From Clostridium sp. KNHs214 (GTDB taxonomy: Bacteria > Bacillota > Clostridia > Clostridiales > Clostridiaceae), in NCBI RefSeq assembly GCF_000744935.1, contig NZ_JQMW01000013.1, forward strand, positions 434,001 through 498,000: a DNA stretch of 64,000 nt, read 5' to 3'. Positions within the stretch are counted from its first letter, which is position 1, and the number at the start of each line of letters is the position of its first letter. A program made the translations under genes and the position numbers. Of this stretch, positions 50,889 through 60,105 are shown piece by piece. The notes under the pieces are model-generated. The model had not been told where the DNA came from, did not search any database, and saw only the letters and a program-made list of their open reading frames with translations.

Positions 50889-51383
50889 TTAAATAGTAAG
50901 ATCATTTTCTTCTTTTACTTCTACAGCTTTCTGGAAAACTTTAGCCAAAACCAAAATAAAACATCCTGCAAAGAAGAAAATTAAAAATTCCATATCTGTG
51001 TGTATACCTGCTTTATCTATAAAGATAAAATGATAGTTACCATATTTAATATTCATAAAAAAATTAATAAGATAACAAAAAGCAATTATAAAAGAGCTTA
51101 TAGATATAATTGTCAAACTTTTTACATTTTGCCTTACAAAAGGGTCCACCTTTATAACTGAATCCATTATTTTTCTCAAATTATATAGAATAGTCATAAG
51201 CGCAATAGCTCCAATTAAAAATAAAGAGTATATAACTATTTTTTTGCTTAAATCTATTGAATTAGAATCTTTCACAAGAGTGTTAATGGATATCCATATA
51301 AAAAGACCTATACCTACAACCAACAATGCATCTATTATTATTTTTAAAAAGCTTGATAGAGATTCCTTCCCGTAATATTTCAT
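50889..51383 (-). CDS. DUF2975 family membrane protein
   Basis: 164 residues with four membrane segments (ALLVVGIGLFIWISINTLV, KIVIYSLFLIGAIALMTILY, LTIISISSFIIAFCYLINFF, FLIFFFAGCFILVLAKVFQK) and the conserved DPFVRQNVKSL loop before the third. The family is paired with YozG-like regulators; function unknown, with a membrane-sensor role often suggested. A good GGAGGT ribosome binding site precedes the ATG. Confidence 0.9.
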   Translation of the reverse strand: MKYYGKESLSSFLKIIIDALLVVGIGLFIWISINTLVKDSNSIDLSKKIVIYSLFLIGAIALMTILYNLRKIMDSVIKVDPFVRQNVKSLTIISISSFIIAFCYLINFFMNIKYGNYHFIFIDKAGIHTDMEFLIFFFAGCFILVLAKVFQKAVEVKEENDLTI

Positions 51384-51452
51384 TTTATACCTCCTTTAAA
51401 TTAACATTTAATAATATTCAAACCCATTGTGATTATATACCAATTTTCTTTA

Positions 51453-51499
51453 AAAATCAATATATATTTATTGATTATCAATAAATATATATTGATTTT
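51453..51499. promoter_or_regulatory. Perfect 22-bp inverted repeat upstream of the DUF2975-HTH operon
   Basis: AAAATCAATATATATTTATT GA, then TTA, then its exact complement. It lies 70 bases before the DUF2975 start and 250 before the chemoreceptor. Such length and perfection suggest an operator for the adjacent HTH protein rather than a terminator, since a minus-strand T-run is short and no gene ends nearby. Confidence 0.75.
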
Positions 51500-51748
51500 A
51501 GATATATTTGTTTATCTCCTGTTTATAAGGATGCGGTAACATATTTACATTCATATTTATATTCATAATAAAAATATTAAATAAGCCAATACTTATAGCA
51601 TTTTTACCATTTTTCTTTATATTTTAACATTGATTAATAAAATTTGACTTTTTTCTACTTTTTGTTATAATTATTATACAAAATATTGTTTAAAAACAAT
51701 TATAAGGAAATTAATTGGTAATATCATAAATATAAGGAGGGAACCTTG
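51500..51748. other. Promoter region of the chemoreceptor gene
   Basis: About 250 AT-rich bases. TTGTTATAATTATTATAC near 51662 includes a TATAAT-like -10 about 80 bases before the start. Nothing else is recognised. Confidence 0.4.
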
Positions 51749-53298
51749 ATGAAATTTTTAAAGGATTTAAAAATATCTGTAAAACTCATATCAACTTTTG
51801 CAATAATATCTATATTAATGCTATGCATTGGTATAGTAAGTGCAGCAAGTATGAACAAAATCAATAAATCTTCAAATTCATTGTACAATGATAATGTAAT
51901 AGCAATTACATCTATTAGTTACGTGGATAACAATTTATTGACTATTTATTCAGATTTAAAACTAATGCTGTACACAAATGATAAAAATGAAATAAAGAAA
52001 ATGGAAGATGAAATCAATAAACTCACTGCTCTAGATAATAAAAAGCTAGAATTATACAAATCCAGCTTTACTAGAGACGAAGACCGAAAGCTTTTTGGTG
52101 AATTTGAACAAACCCTAAAAGAATACAGAATTATTAGAGAAGATTATATTAAATTAATTATGGATGGCAAAAAAATGAAGCAATAAACAAATTTTCTGAT
52201 GTTACAGAAATAAGAAAAAATGTTAGAACTAAGATAGATAATTTAGTAGAATTAAATAACAGATGGGCAAAAGATAACCTAGAAAATAGTAAGTCTACAT
52301 TTGTAGGCTCTCTAAAACTAACCATTTTTATTAATACTCTTGCACTTTTACTTTCAACAATATTTGCATTTTTAATAATAAAAGCTATTAAAACACCTTT
52401 GAATAAAATAAAAGACTTAGCAAATAGATTATCTAATTACGATTTTTCAACTTCTATAACTTTATCTAGTATGGATGAATTTGGACAAACAGCCCTTGCT
52501 TTAAATAAAGCCCAAGAAAACGTTAGTACTCTTGTAAAAAATATTATAGATGATGCTAGTGATATAAGTGCCTCTAGTGAAGAATTATCTGCAACTGTAG
52601 AAGAAATGACTTCTAAATTTGAAAATATAAATGAAACCACAAAACAAATCAATTCTGAAGTACAAGAAACTAGTGCTGCATCAGAAGAAGTATCTGCATC
52701 TATACAAGAAGTAGACTCAAGCGTGACTGTATTATCAACTAAGGCTGTTGATGGAAGTAGCAATGCACTTCAAATGAAGGAACGAGCTGTTAAAGTTAAA
52801 GAAAATAGTGAAGCTGCAAGAGCAGGAGAACAAGGAAAAGGCTTTGCAGTAGTTGCAGAAGAGGTAAGAAAACTTGCTGAACAATCTTCTATTGCAGTAA
52901 AAAATGTTAAATCTACAATAGAAAAAGTACACTCAGCCTTTAAAAGTTTATCTCAAAACAGCAATGGATTATTAACATTCATGAATGATACAGTTATCCC
53001 TGAATTTGAACAATTTATATACATCGGGGAACAATATGAAAAGGATGGAGCCTTTGTAACAGATATATCTGAAGAATTGGCTTCTATGACAGAAGAAATT
53101 ACAGCTACAATAAATCAAGTTAGTGAGTCAGTTCAAAGTATGGCACAAATGGCTCAAAACTCATCAGAAAACTTAAATGAAATACATGAAGGTGTAAATG
53201 AATCTACTCAAGCTATGACTCAAGTAGCTTCTACAGCTCAAAGCCAAGCGGAACTTGCACAAAAACTTAATGAAATGATTTTAAAATTTAAAATATAA
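51749..53298 (+). pseudogene. Methyl-accepting chemotaxis protein, frameshifted and internally deleted
   Basis: The ATG at 51749 follows AAGGAGG. The first frame (membrane segment LISTFAIISILMLCIGIV, four-helix sensor) stops at 52186. One extra A in the run of seven at 52170-52176 would continue it as DGKKNEAINKFSDVTEIRKN, through the second membrane segment and HAMP, to the signalling domain ending at 53298. A second defect lies near 52815: ENSE is joined directly to AARAGEQGKGFAVVAEEVRK, so the usual stretch containing EQTNLLALNAAIE is missing, probably 40-70 residues. The start, promoter and terminator are intact, so loss may be recent. Confidence 0.88.
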
Positions 53299-53300
53299 AT

Positions 53301-53344
53301 AAAAGGCTCACTGTAAGCATTTATCCATCTACAGTGAGCCTTTT
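53301..53344. terminator. Bidirectional terminator between the chemoreceptor and anti-sigma genes
   Basis: AAAAGGCTCACTGTA and TACAGTGAGCCTTTT form a perfect 15-bp stem around a 14-base loop. Confidence 0.92.
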
Positions 53345-53430
53345 CATAACTTATACCAAACTAACCTTAGGTAACTATACTGGTCCTACCTGTTTCATAA
53401 ATTCTATAATCTATTCTCTTATAGTTAAAC

Positions 53431-54780
53431 TTAACGAACTCTAATCTCTTCACCAATTTTATTTTTTTCAGGAATTAATTCCTCAAGGTAGAAACTAACT
53501 TCCAACTGTTTATCCGTATTCACATTATCAAATTCTATTACATACCCCTTATCATCATTGGAATCTTTATAGGCACATGAAAAATATTGTTTTACATCAT
53601 AATTATCTGTACTCGTGTCTCCAAAATACTCATGTAATCTAACATGTGTTGCAAATTCCTTTGCATATTTATCACTTCTAAAATATAGCTTAACTTTATT
53701 GTTACTTCTTTCTATATTATAAAACTCTCCTTTAGTGCCATCAGTAAATGTTAAATATTTATTATATTTAATGTTTTTATCTAAGCTTTCATTTTCCAAA
53801 CTTTTTTGTATTTTTTTATTAATATCTTCATGTTCCTTATCACTAAATTTCATATTATTCTTTACAAGAATCACGCTAATTTTGTTTGCGGACTTCACTT
53901 TCTCATAAGTAGCTGCTGGAAAGAAAATATGACCCTTGCCATCTTTAGCACCTCGTTCATTTGAAGTATATATATTGTCATCTAATTTAAGAAGCAGATC
54001 TCCTTTGTCTATATGATAGTTATCTACCATAAGCACACTTCCTAAAATAGATGAATTTATTCTTTCCACTTTAATATTTCCTTCCTTAACTGTACCCTTT
54101 AACTTTTTAGTAACGGTTTTTTTATAAGAACTTGAAAAATCTGTTTTAAAACTAAAATCCACATTAGTTTTATCATCTACAGTAGAATGGATACTCATTT
54201 TTATATTACCTCTTTTAGGAAATCCTTTAATACTGTCCTCCTCTATAACCATCATTAAATTATTTTTATCTATTAAAGTGCATCCGCTAGATGCCCCATC
54301 CCACATCATAATATCATTCATTTTAAATGAAGGCATAAACATGGATTTCACATCCTCTATTTTTCCAAAAGGTTTTTCACTGTGAATCTTCACTGCTATA
54401 ATAATCTTATTTGGCGTTCCTACTAATTTCTCTATTGTAAAATTATATCCGTTACTACTTTTAGATTCTCCTATATACTGAGTATAATCTTTATAATCTT
54501 TGTAATACCCTAGTCCATCATAAATAGCATCAAAAATAGGATTTCTTTCCGCAAAAGCTGGTTTATATAAGATTGTTCCCGATAAAAGCACAGCTGCTAA
54601 AATACCAGCTACAGCAATAGTCTTACTTTTATTTCTCTTCTTACTACGAATTTTTTTTCTTAAATTCTTTTTTATTCTTTCCTTTTCTATTTCGCTTATG
54701 TCTACATTAATATTATTAAAATCTTCTTCCTTTACGTCTACAAAATCAATTATATCTAGTATTTTCTCTTCCATATTCAT
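53431..54780 (-). CDS. DUF4179 family membrane anti-sigma factor
   Basis: 449 residues. The cytoplasmic N-terminus (1-53, ending in a basic KNLRKKIRSKKRNKSK cluster) is followed by one membrane segment (TIAVAGILAAVLLSGTILYK) and a large extracytoplasmic domain starting FAERNPIFDAIYDGLGYYKD, the DUF4179 signature. It should hold the ECF sigma factor encoded just upstream until an envelope signal releases it. The ATG follows the sigma stop codon with no gap, and the ribosome binding site GGAGGAATG lies inside the sigma gene, which suggests coupled translation. Confidence 0.9.
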   Translation of the reverse strand: MNMEEKILDIIDFVDVKEEDFNNINVDISEIEKERIKKNLRKKIRSKKRNKSKTIAVAGILAAVLLSGTILYKPAFAERNPIFDAIYDGLGYYKDYKDYTQYIGESKSSNGYNFTIEKLVGTPNKIIIAVKIHSEKPFGKIEDVKSMFMPSFKMNDIMMWDGASSGCTLIDKNNLMMVIEEDSIKGFPKRGNIKMSIHSTVDDKTNVDFSFKTDFSSSYKKTVTKKLKGTVKEGNIKVERINSSILGSVLMVDNYHIDKGDLLLKLDDNIYTSNERGAKDGKGHIFFPAATYEKVKSANKISVILVKNNMKFSDKEHEDINKKIQKSLENESLDKNIKYNKYLTFTDGTKGEFYNIERSNNKVKLYFRSDKYAKEFATHVRLHEYFGDTSTDNYDVKQYFSCAYKDSNDDKGYVIEFDNVNTDKQLEVSFYLEELIPEKNKIGEEIRVR

Positions 54781-55320
54781 TTAACATTCCTCCTTTTCAA
54801 GTGCACATTTAAGCTTTTTTCTTTCCCTAAAAAGTCTATTATTTATAGCACTTTCACTTAATCCTAAAGCCTTTCCGATTTCCCTTATGGGCTCCATTAA
54901 AAAAAATCTTTTTATACATATTTTCTTATTCACTTCATCCATTTTATTAATTTCATCAATAATTAAATCTCTAGTTTCCTTTTGCTCTAGAACTGATTCC
55001 ACTAATGAATTTTCTACTAAAAGTTCCTCATCTAATAAAATATTTTGGCCGTGCTTTTTCTCTTTTCTAAGTAAATCTACAGCAGTATATTTAGATATAA
55101 CTATTATCCAGCTCTTAAATTTATCTTCACTCTTATTAAATTTATCTATAGAATTCCAAACCTTTAGCAGTACATCATTAGTACATTCTTCACTTAGTGA
55201 CCTTTCGTTAAGCACTGAATACGCTATTTTAAAAATTAAATTAGCATATTTGTCTACTAAAACATCCAATGCTTTTGTGTCGCTATTTTTAAGCCTTTTT
55301 ATCAATTCCTTATCATTCAT
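54781..55320 (-). CDS. ECF RNA polymerase sigma factor
   Basis: 179 residues from the ATG at 55318-55320 (MNDKELIKRLKNSDTKALDV), preceded by AGGAGAG; an in-frame ATG 16 codons upstream lacks a site. Sigma region 2 (YANLIFKIAYSVLNERSLSE, DVLLKVWNSIDKF) and region 4 (REIGKALGLSESAINNRLFR) are complete, without region 3. It directs polymerase to envelope-stress or similar promoters and is followed directly by its anti-sigma gene. Such pairs usually regulate themselves; I could not assign the promoter with confidence. Confidence 0.94.
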   Translation of the reverse strand: MNDKELIKRLKNSDTKALDVLVDKYANLIFKIAYSVLNERSLSEECTNDVLLKVWNSIDKFNKSEDKFKSWIIVISKYTAVDLLRKEKKHGQNILLDEELLVENSLVESVLEQKETRDLIIDEINKMDEVNKKICIKRFFLMEPIREIGKALGLSESAINNRLFRERKKLKCALEKEEC

Positions 55321-55502
55321 AATTTTTATCTCTCCTAAATATATTGAAAGTACTTTCAAGCTCTTCACTAATTAAGTCGTATAAAAAAGTAACATCTCTC
55401 GCTAAATTTAAAAATTTATAAAAAATCATACTAAATCTTGTATTTTATAAGCTTGATTTTTGACTGATATATTATAACATTTATACAATTACTAAATTAT
55501 AA

Positions 55503-55545
55503 ATAAAAAAATCAGCATGTTTTATAAAAATATGCTGATTTTTTT
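55503..55545 (-). terminator. Terminator after the PTS/GH4 remnant
   Basis: AAAAATCAGCAT and ATGCTGATTTTT form a stem with T-runs on both strands, about 45 bases past the remnant's stop. Confidence 0.85.
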
Positions 55546-55590
55546 ATTTACTTTTTAATTTATAAGATATGCATTAAAAGCACCCAAAAT

Positions 55591-55809
55591 TTATTTTAAT
55601 TCTGGGAAATATCCTTTATTCGCTTCTATATAATCATCTAGTATTTTTTTAGCAATGTGAACTGAAGGAATTAATGGATTTGTTGTTTTACCAATTAATA
55701 CACTGGAAAATGCTAAGAAATCCATTATTCCAACTATTATACTTACAAATAATCCTTGTGCGTCTAGATACCCTGTCTTAATAGCTCCATCTGTCACCTC
55801 TGCACACAA
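55591..55809 (-). pseudogene. Chimeric remnant of a PTS EIIC and a GH4 6-phospho-glycosidase
   Basis: The 72-codon frame has no good start (TTG at 55807-55809). Its first part, TDGAIKTGYLDAQGLFVSII VGI, matches the membrane domain of cellobiose-type PTS EIIC proteins (T-G-Y-L-D-A-Q-G-L-F). Its second part, NPLIPSVHIAKKILDDYIEA NKGYFPEL, matches the C-terminal end of family 4 6-phospho-beta-glucosidases. The join near residue 30 implies that a large deletion fused the two ends of a former sugar-use operon. Confidence 0.65.
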
Positions 55810-55825
55810 TATAAGCTGAATTAAA

Positions 55826-55870
55826 CTAAAAGCACTACCAAAATATATTAAAAATTTCGATAGTGCTTAT
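55826..55870 (-). terminator. Terminator of the M3 peptidase gene
   Basis: On the minus strand AAGCACTATC and GGTAGTGCTT pair around an AT-rich loop and are followed by TTAGTTT; it lies about 60 bases past the peptidase stop. Confidence 0.75.
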
Positions 55871-55927
55871 TTTATTAGTATATTTATTGACATTTATTAT
55901 GCCAATATTTAATTATATTATCCTATA

Positions 55928-57625
55928 TTACATATTATTATCATTCACATTATTTAACCATTTCTTAACTGGTCCTATAACGCTTTGGATGCATCCATCT
56001 TGGAATGGATTCTTTAAGCTTGCAAGTTCTACAAGTTCTAAGAAAGACTTACTTCCGCCAGCTTTACATAATGTTAAATAATCTTCCCAAGCCTTTTCTC
56101 TATTTTCATTAGCCTTAACCCAGAATTGTAGAGCACAAACTTGAGCTAATGTATAATCTATATAATAGAAAGGTGATTGGAATATATGGCTTTGTCTAAA
56201 CCAAAATCCTCCTCTATTTAAAAAATCATTATCTTCATAATCTTTACTTGGCAAGTATTTTTTCTCAATTTCTCTCCAAGCTTTCTTTCTCTCCTCTGGA
56301 GTAGCTTCTGGATTTTCGTATACGAAGTGTTGGAATTCATCTACAGTAACCCCATAAGGTATAAATGTTAAAGCACTTCCTAAATGAGAGAATTTATATT
56401 TTAACTCATCTTCCTTAAAGAATAATTTCATCCAAGGCCAAGTGAAGAACTCCATACTCATAGAGTGTATTTCTGCTGCTTCATAAGTTGGAAATGCATA
56501 TTCTGGCACCTGAAAATTTCTACTTGAATACGCTTGGAATGCGTGTCCTGCCTCGTGAGTAAGCACATCTACATCTCCAGAAGTTCCATTGAAGTTAGAA
56601 AATATAAATGGTGATTTGAATTTACCTATGAAAGTACAATATCCTCCACCAGCTTTTCCCTTCTTGCTTACCAAATCCATAAGCTCATGTTCTACCATGA
56701 ATGTAAAGAACTCATTAGTTTCATCTGACAATTCTTTGTACATTTGCTTTCCATTATTTAATATCCAATCAGGATCTCCCTTTGGCACTGCATTACCTGT
56801 TAAGAATTTTAATGGCTCATCATAATATTTAAGATCTTTAAATCCTAATCTTTTAGCTTGTCTTTCCTTCAATTCTTCTGCTACAGGAACTATATAGTCT
56901 AATACTTGTTTTCTATAATTAGCTACCATTTCTGCATTATAGTCAGATCGCATCATTCTTATATATGCAAGTTCCACAAAATTAGTATAACCTAATTTTT
57001 TAGCCATTCTGTGTCTTACTTTTACTAATTTATCATATATTTCATCGAATTTACTTTCATTTTGCACATAGAAATTAGTAGAAGCTTCATACGCTCTTTT
57101 CCTCATTTCCCTATCTTTTGATTGCATAAAAGGTTCAAGCTGGGATAAATTTCTCTCTTCTCCTTCAAACATTATCTTAGCTGAAGCCTTAAGTTTATCA
57201 TATTCAGTAGTTAGTTTATTTTCTTCTTTTAAATCCTCTATTATCTTTGGATCAAAAGATTTTAACTGCATTTCTGCCAATGTGAAGAGTTGCTTTCCCC
57301 ATTTTTCCTCCAATTCTTTTCTAAATTTTGAATTTACTAAAGCTTCATAGTACTTAGATATTAATCCTTCATATTCTGGCATATTTTCATCCATAAACTC
57401 TTTTTCTTTTTCATAGAATTCATCTACTGTGTTTATAGAGTTTCTTATGCCCACTAATTCAGACATAGACTCTACTTCACTTCTTAGGGAGTTTATTTCT
57501 TCCATTATTTTATCTTGCTCCGATAAAGATGCTGCCTCTCTAAAACTATTAATTAGTTTTGTAAAATCCTCTTCTACTTTTTTCATATCTGGTCTTACAT
57601 ATTGGTGATCTTTGAATTTTAGCAT
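55928..57625 (-). CDS. M3 family oligoendopeptidase (PepF-like)
   Basis: 565 residues, the typical length of this group. The zinc site is HEAGH in DVLTHEAGHAFQAYSSRNFQ, with the distal Glu in FPTYEAAEIHSMSMEFFTWP. The C-terminal FNRGGFWFRQSHIFQSPFYY-like region (FLNRGGFWFRQSHIFQSPFY) and YIDYTLAQVCALQFW are characteristic. A cytoplasmic metallopeptidase that cuts short peptides, in keeping with a protein-fermenting lifestyle. Ribosome binding site GAGGGGGAAT precedes the ATG. Confidence 0.95.
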   Translation of the reverse strand: MLKFKDHQYVRPDMKKVEEDFTKLINSFREAASLSEQDKIMEEINSLRSEVESMSELVGIRNSINTVDEFYEKEKEFMDENMPEYEGLISKYYEALVNSKFRKELEEKWGKQLFTLAEMQLKSFDPKIIEDLKEENKLTTEYDKLKASAKIMFEGEERNLSQLEPFMQSKDREMRKRAYEASTNFYVQNESKFDEIYDKLVKVRHRMAKKLGYTNFVELAYIRMMRSDYNAEMVANYRKQVLDYIVPVAEELKERQAKRLGFKDLKYYDEPLKFLTGNAVPKGDPDWILNNGKQMYKELSDETNEFFTFMVEHELMDLVSKKGKAGGGYCTFIGKFKSPFIFSNFNGTSGDVDVLTHEAGHAFQAYSSRNFQVPEYAFPTYEAAEIHSMSMEFFTWPWMKLFFKEDELKYKFSHLGSALTFIPYGVTVDEFQHFVYENPEATPEERKKAWREIEKKYLPSKDYEDNDFLNRGGFWFRQSHIFQSPFYYIDYTLAQVCALQFWVKANENREKAWEDYLTLCKAGGSKSFLELVELASLKNPFQDGCIQSVIGPVKKWLNNVNDNNM

Positions 57626-57944
57626 AAATTATTCCCCCTCTTTATTAAACTTTACAATGATATCATTTTACCACACTTAAATCTTTTTTTAAATTTCTAT
57701 CCTTAGTTATTTTTTCTAAATTCATATTATTTTCACAATTCACGCATATTGGACTTTTATTGGAACCATAAAGACCTGAATGGAATGCATGAAATGGACT
57801 GAATTTTTAAGAATAAATAATAAATAAGGAGATACTAAACTATTATCACTGTATATCCCTAAAATGTAGGCAATATGACCATTGTCATCCCTTATGTAGG
57901 GATGTACAATAAAGATGAAATAAAGATAAAACTAAATAATAAGT
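57626..57944. other. Intergenic DNA between the peptidase and the cobalamin riboswitch
   Basis: About 320 bases holding the divergent promoters of pepF-like and yitT transcripts. AATTCATATTATTTTCAC and similar AT-rich sequence; TCCCTTATGTAGGGA near 57890 is a small inverted repeat. No gene or further RNA motif is seen. Confidence 0.4.
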
Positions 57945-58110
57945 TTTTGGTTTTCTTTTAGAGAAATTAAAAGGGAATGTGGTGAAGAACCACAGCAGCC
58001 CCCGCTACTGTAATAGTGGACAACTCTTAACAGCCACTGGTTAAAACCGGGAAGGCAAGAGACGGAAGAAGCTAAAGCCAGGATACCTGCCGAGAACTTA
58101 CTGTTAGAAT
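57945..58110 (+). ncRNA. Cobalamin (adenosylcobalamin-type) riboswitch aptamer
   Basis: The conserved core is plain: GGGAATGTGGTG, AACCACAGCAGCCCCCGCTA CTGT, GCCACTGG, CCGGGAAGGC, and the B12 box AGCCAGGATACCTGCC at 58076-58091. An expression platform follows with an intrinsic terminator at 58225-58256, just before the YitT gene. Binding of the coenzyme should promote the terminator and lower expression. No cobalamin biosynthesis or uptake gene is near. Confidence 0.96.
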
Positions 58111-58224
58111 TTTTCGGTGGGAAAAATTACAGAAGTATAATGGTACTGTTATGAGCCAATTTATAGAGCAATACTTTATGCTGTATAAAATCAGCTCCTA
58201 AATAACTAACTGTTATCTACTGTA

Positions 58225-58256
58225 ATGACTTCGCTTAGAAGTCTTTTTATTTTTCA
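58225..58256 (+). terminator. Riboswitch-controlled terminator
   Basis: GACTTC (58227-58232), loop GCTTA, GAAGTC (58238-58243), then TTTTTATTTTT. It lies between the cobalamin aptamer and the YitT start codon. Confidence 0.9.
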
Positions 58257-58302
58257 ATTAATCAAAATAGAACATATAAAATTAAAGAAGGAAGGAATTT
58301 TT

Positions 58303-59148
58303 ATGAATATCAAAAATTTTAAAAGATTAATATGGATAAGTTTTGGAAGTTTAATATATGCTTTAGCTATAAATATTTTTATATCTCCACACAAATTATT
58401 AAGCGGAGGAATAGCTGGTATATCACTACTAGCTCAATACATGAGCAATATTCCCTCAGGCTATTGGGTATTCATATTAAATATACCTGTATTTATATTA
58501 GGACTTAAAAAGATAGATAAAGATTTTGTATTTTTCAGTTTAATAGGAATGTTAACCATGTCTCTTTTCTTAGTACTAACAAAAGATATATCTTCTTTAG
58601 TGGCAATGGACGACCTAGTAATGTCAACTGTATTTGGTGCCGTACTAAGTGGAATAGGTATGGGAATCATATTTAGAAATAGAGCTTCCCAAGGTGGAAC
58701 AGATATAATAGCTGTAATTATAAGACAAAAAAATGGTACTAAAATGTCTACATTATATTTTATACTAAATGGTCTTATAGTAGTTATGGGCATATTTGCT
58801 ACAAATTTAAAATTAACATTATACACAGTATCCCTAATGTATATAAAATCTCTAGTAATTGATAAAGTCATAGAGGGCTTCGACCAAAAGAAAATAGTCA
58901 TGATAGTTACTTCTAAAGCAGAACAAGTGTCCCAAAAAATTATGACACAAATAGGCAGAGGTACAACTTATCTATACGGTGAAGGTGCCTATACTGGAGA
59001 AAAGAAAAAAATCATATATTGTCTATTGACAACTAAAGAATTAAATAATGTAAAAAGATTAGTAGATGAAATAGATAAAGAAGCTTTAATATCAATATCA
59101 GAAGCAGAAGAAATCAAAGGAAGAGGTTTCCTAAAACCTGCCCTATAA
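58303..59148 (+). CDS. YitT family membrane protein (DUF161/DUF2179) under a cobalamin riboswitch
   Basis: 281 residues from the ATG at 58303 (MNIKNFKRLIWISFGSLIYA), preceded by AAGGAAGG; an in-frame ATG at 58225 lies inside the terminator and is not used. Five or six membrane segments with family strings NIFISPHKLLSGGIAGISLL and FGAVLSGIGMGIIFRNRASQ GGTDIIA, then a cytoplasmic DUF2179 domain from about residue 200 (IGRGTTYLYGEGAYTGEKKK, ISEAEEIKGRGF). YitT proteins have no established substrate. Control by cobalamin suggests a link to cobamide or corrin transport or to a B12-replaceable process. The stop opens the third large repeat element. Confidence 0.92.
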   Translation: MNIKNFKRLIWISFGSLIYALAINIFISPHKLLSGGIAGISLLAQYMSNIPSGYWVFILNIPVFILGLKKIDKDFVFFSLIGMLTMSLFLVLTKDISSLVAMDDLVMSTVFGAVLSGIGMGIIFRNRASQGGTDIIAVIIRQKNGTKMSTLYFILNGLIVVMGIFATNLKLTLYTVSLMYIKSLVIDKVIEGFDQKKIVMIVTSKAEQVSQKIMTQIGRGTTYLYGEGAYTGEKKKIIYCLLTTKELNNVKRLVDEIDKEALISISEAEEIKGRGFLKPAL

Positions 59149-60105
59149 GAATATATTGTGAAGCAAGTGCCATAAGAAAAATCTGTCTTTAAGTTCACAA
59201 TAAATATATTTTTTAGCCTGTTCGCAATACGCCAAGAAATTCTAATGTTTTCAAATTTCAATACCCTAAAGCTTTCAAACTCGCTTCTAACGGCGCTCAA
59301 ACATGAAAGCTTCTTAACGGATATTAAAATTTGAAAACAAAGAATTTCTAAGGCTAGCTCAATAGTCTAAAAAACTATATTTATTGTTACCTTAAAGACA
59401 GATTTTTCAGTTCATGTGTACATTGCTTTTGGGGGAGACGGCCTACTAAAGGATGATTTTCCTCCGCTACGCTACTGAAAATCTTTAATTTATAAATGAT
59501 AAAGCGCTCATAATATTTTTTTAGGCGGAGCCTTTCGTTTAGTCCTTAGTCATCAAATGTTTTTTAGTACTAGGTTCTAGTTTCTAGATGTTAGACTTTG
59601 TTATTATAATACATATTTATGTTTCTTAACCTATATGCCGATCATTCATTATAAATCAACAGGCTCACGCCAAAAAAACTTTTAAGTGTTAAACTTCTGA
59701 CTGATAAATAATTGCTTGTCATAATAAAGCACTAAATAAGGCCTAATATATTTTGCCGTGGCATTGATTTATATAAATCCTAATCATGCCTACGTATTTA
59801 GGCTGGCTGTCGCCAATAAAAGATTTTCCATAGCGTAGCGGAGAAAAATCACACTTTAAGGAAGTGAAAAAAATTGGAATTTGGGACTATGGAACTAGCT
59901 TTAGAACTTCTTATGTTTGCAGATTTCAATTCCCGTTAAGAAACCTTCCTGTTTGAGGGACGCAAGGAGCGAGTTAAGGTTTTAGGGGATTGAAATCTGC
60001 AAACATTTAGAAGTTCTTAGCGTACTGTGATTAGTCCCAAATTACAATTTTTTCACGGACTTAAAGTGTGATTTTTCTTATTGCACTTACATCACAATGT
60101 TCTTA
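59149..60105. repeat. Paired-hairpin convergent-junction element, copy 3
   Basis: Left end GAATATATTGTGAAGCAAGT directly after the YitT stop TAA; right end the complement of TAAGAACATTGTGATGTAAG, whose TAA is the stop of the BCCT gene. Left hairpin 59183-59401, right hairpin 59848-60072. The 446-base spacer matches copy 2 almost base for base, except that about 160 bases are missing between two ATATAAATC direct repeats and there is a further short deletion near the right hairpin. Frames inside the hairpins are by-products of the palindrome. Confidence 0.92.

Noticed and set aside
58225-58302. In-frame upstream start of the YitT gene
   Set aside because: These codons overlap the riboswitch terminator hairpin; a proper ribosome binding site precedes the ATG at 58303.
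58989-59300. Reading frame on the minus strand starting MSAVRSEFESFRVLKFENIR
   Set aside because: It lies across the left hairpin of element copy 3, and a near-identical frame appears in copy 4 (63346-63714). It is a by-product of the palindrome, lacks a ribosome binding site and runs into the YitT gene antisense.
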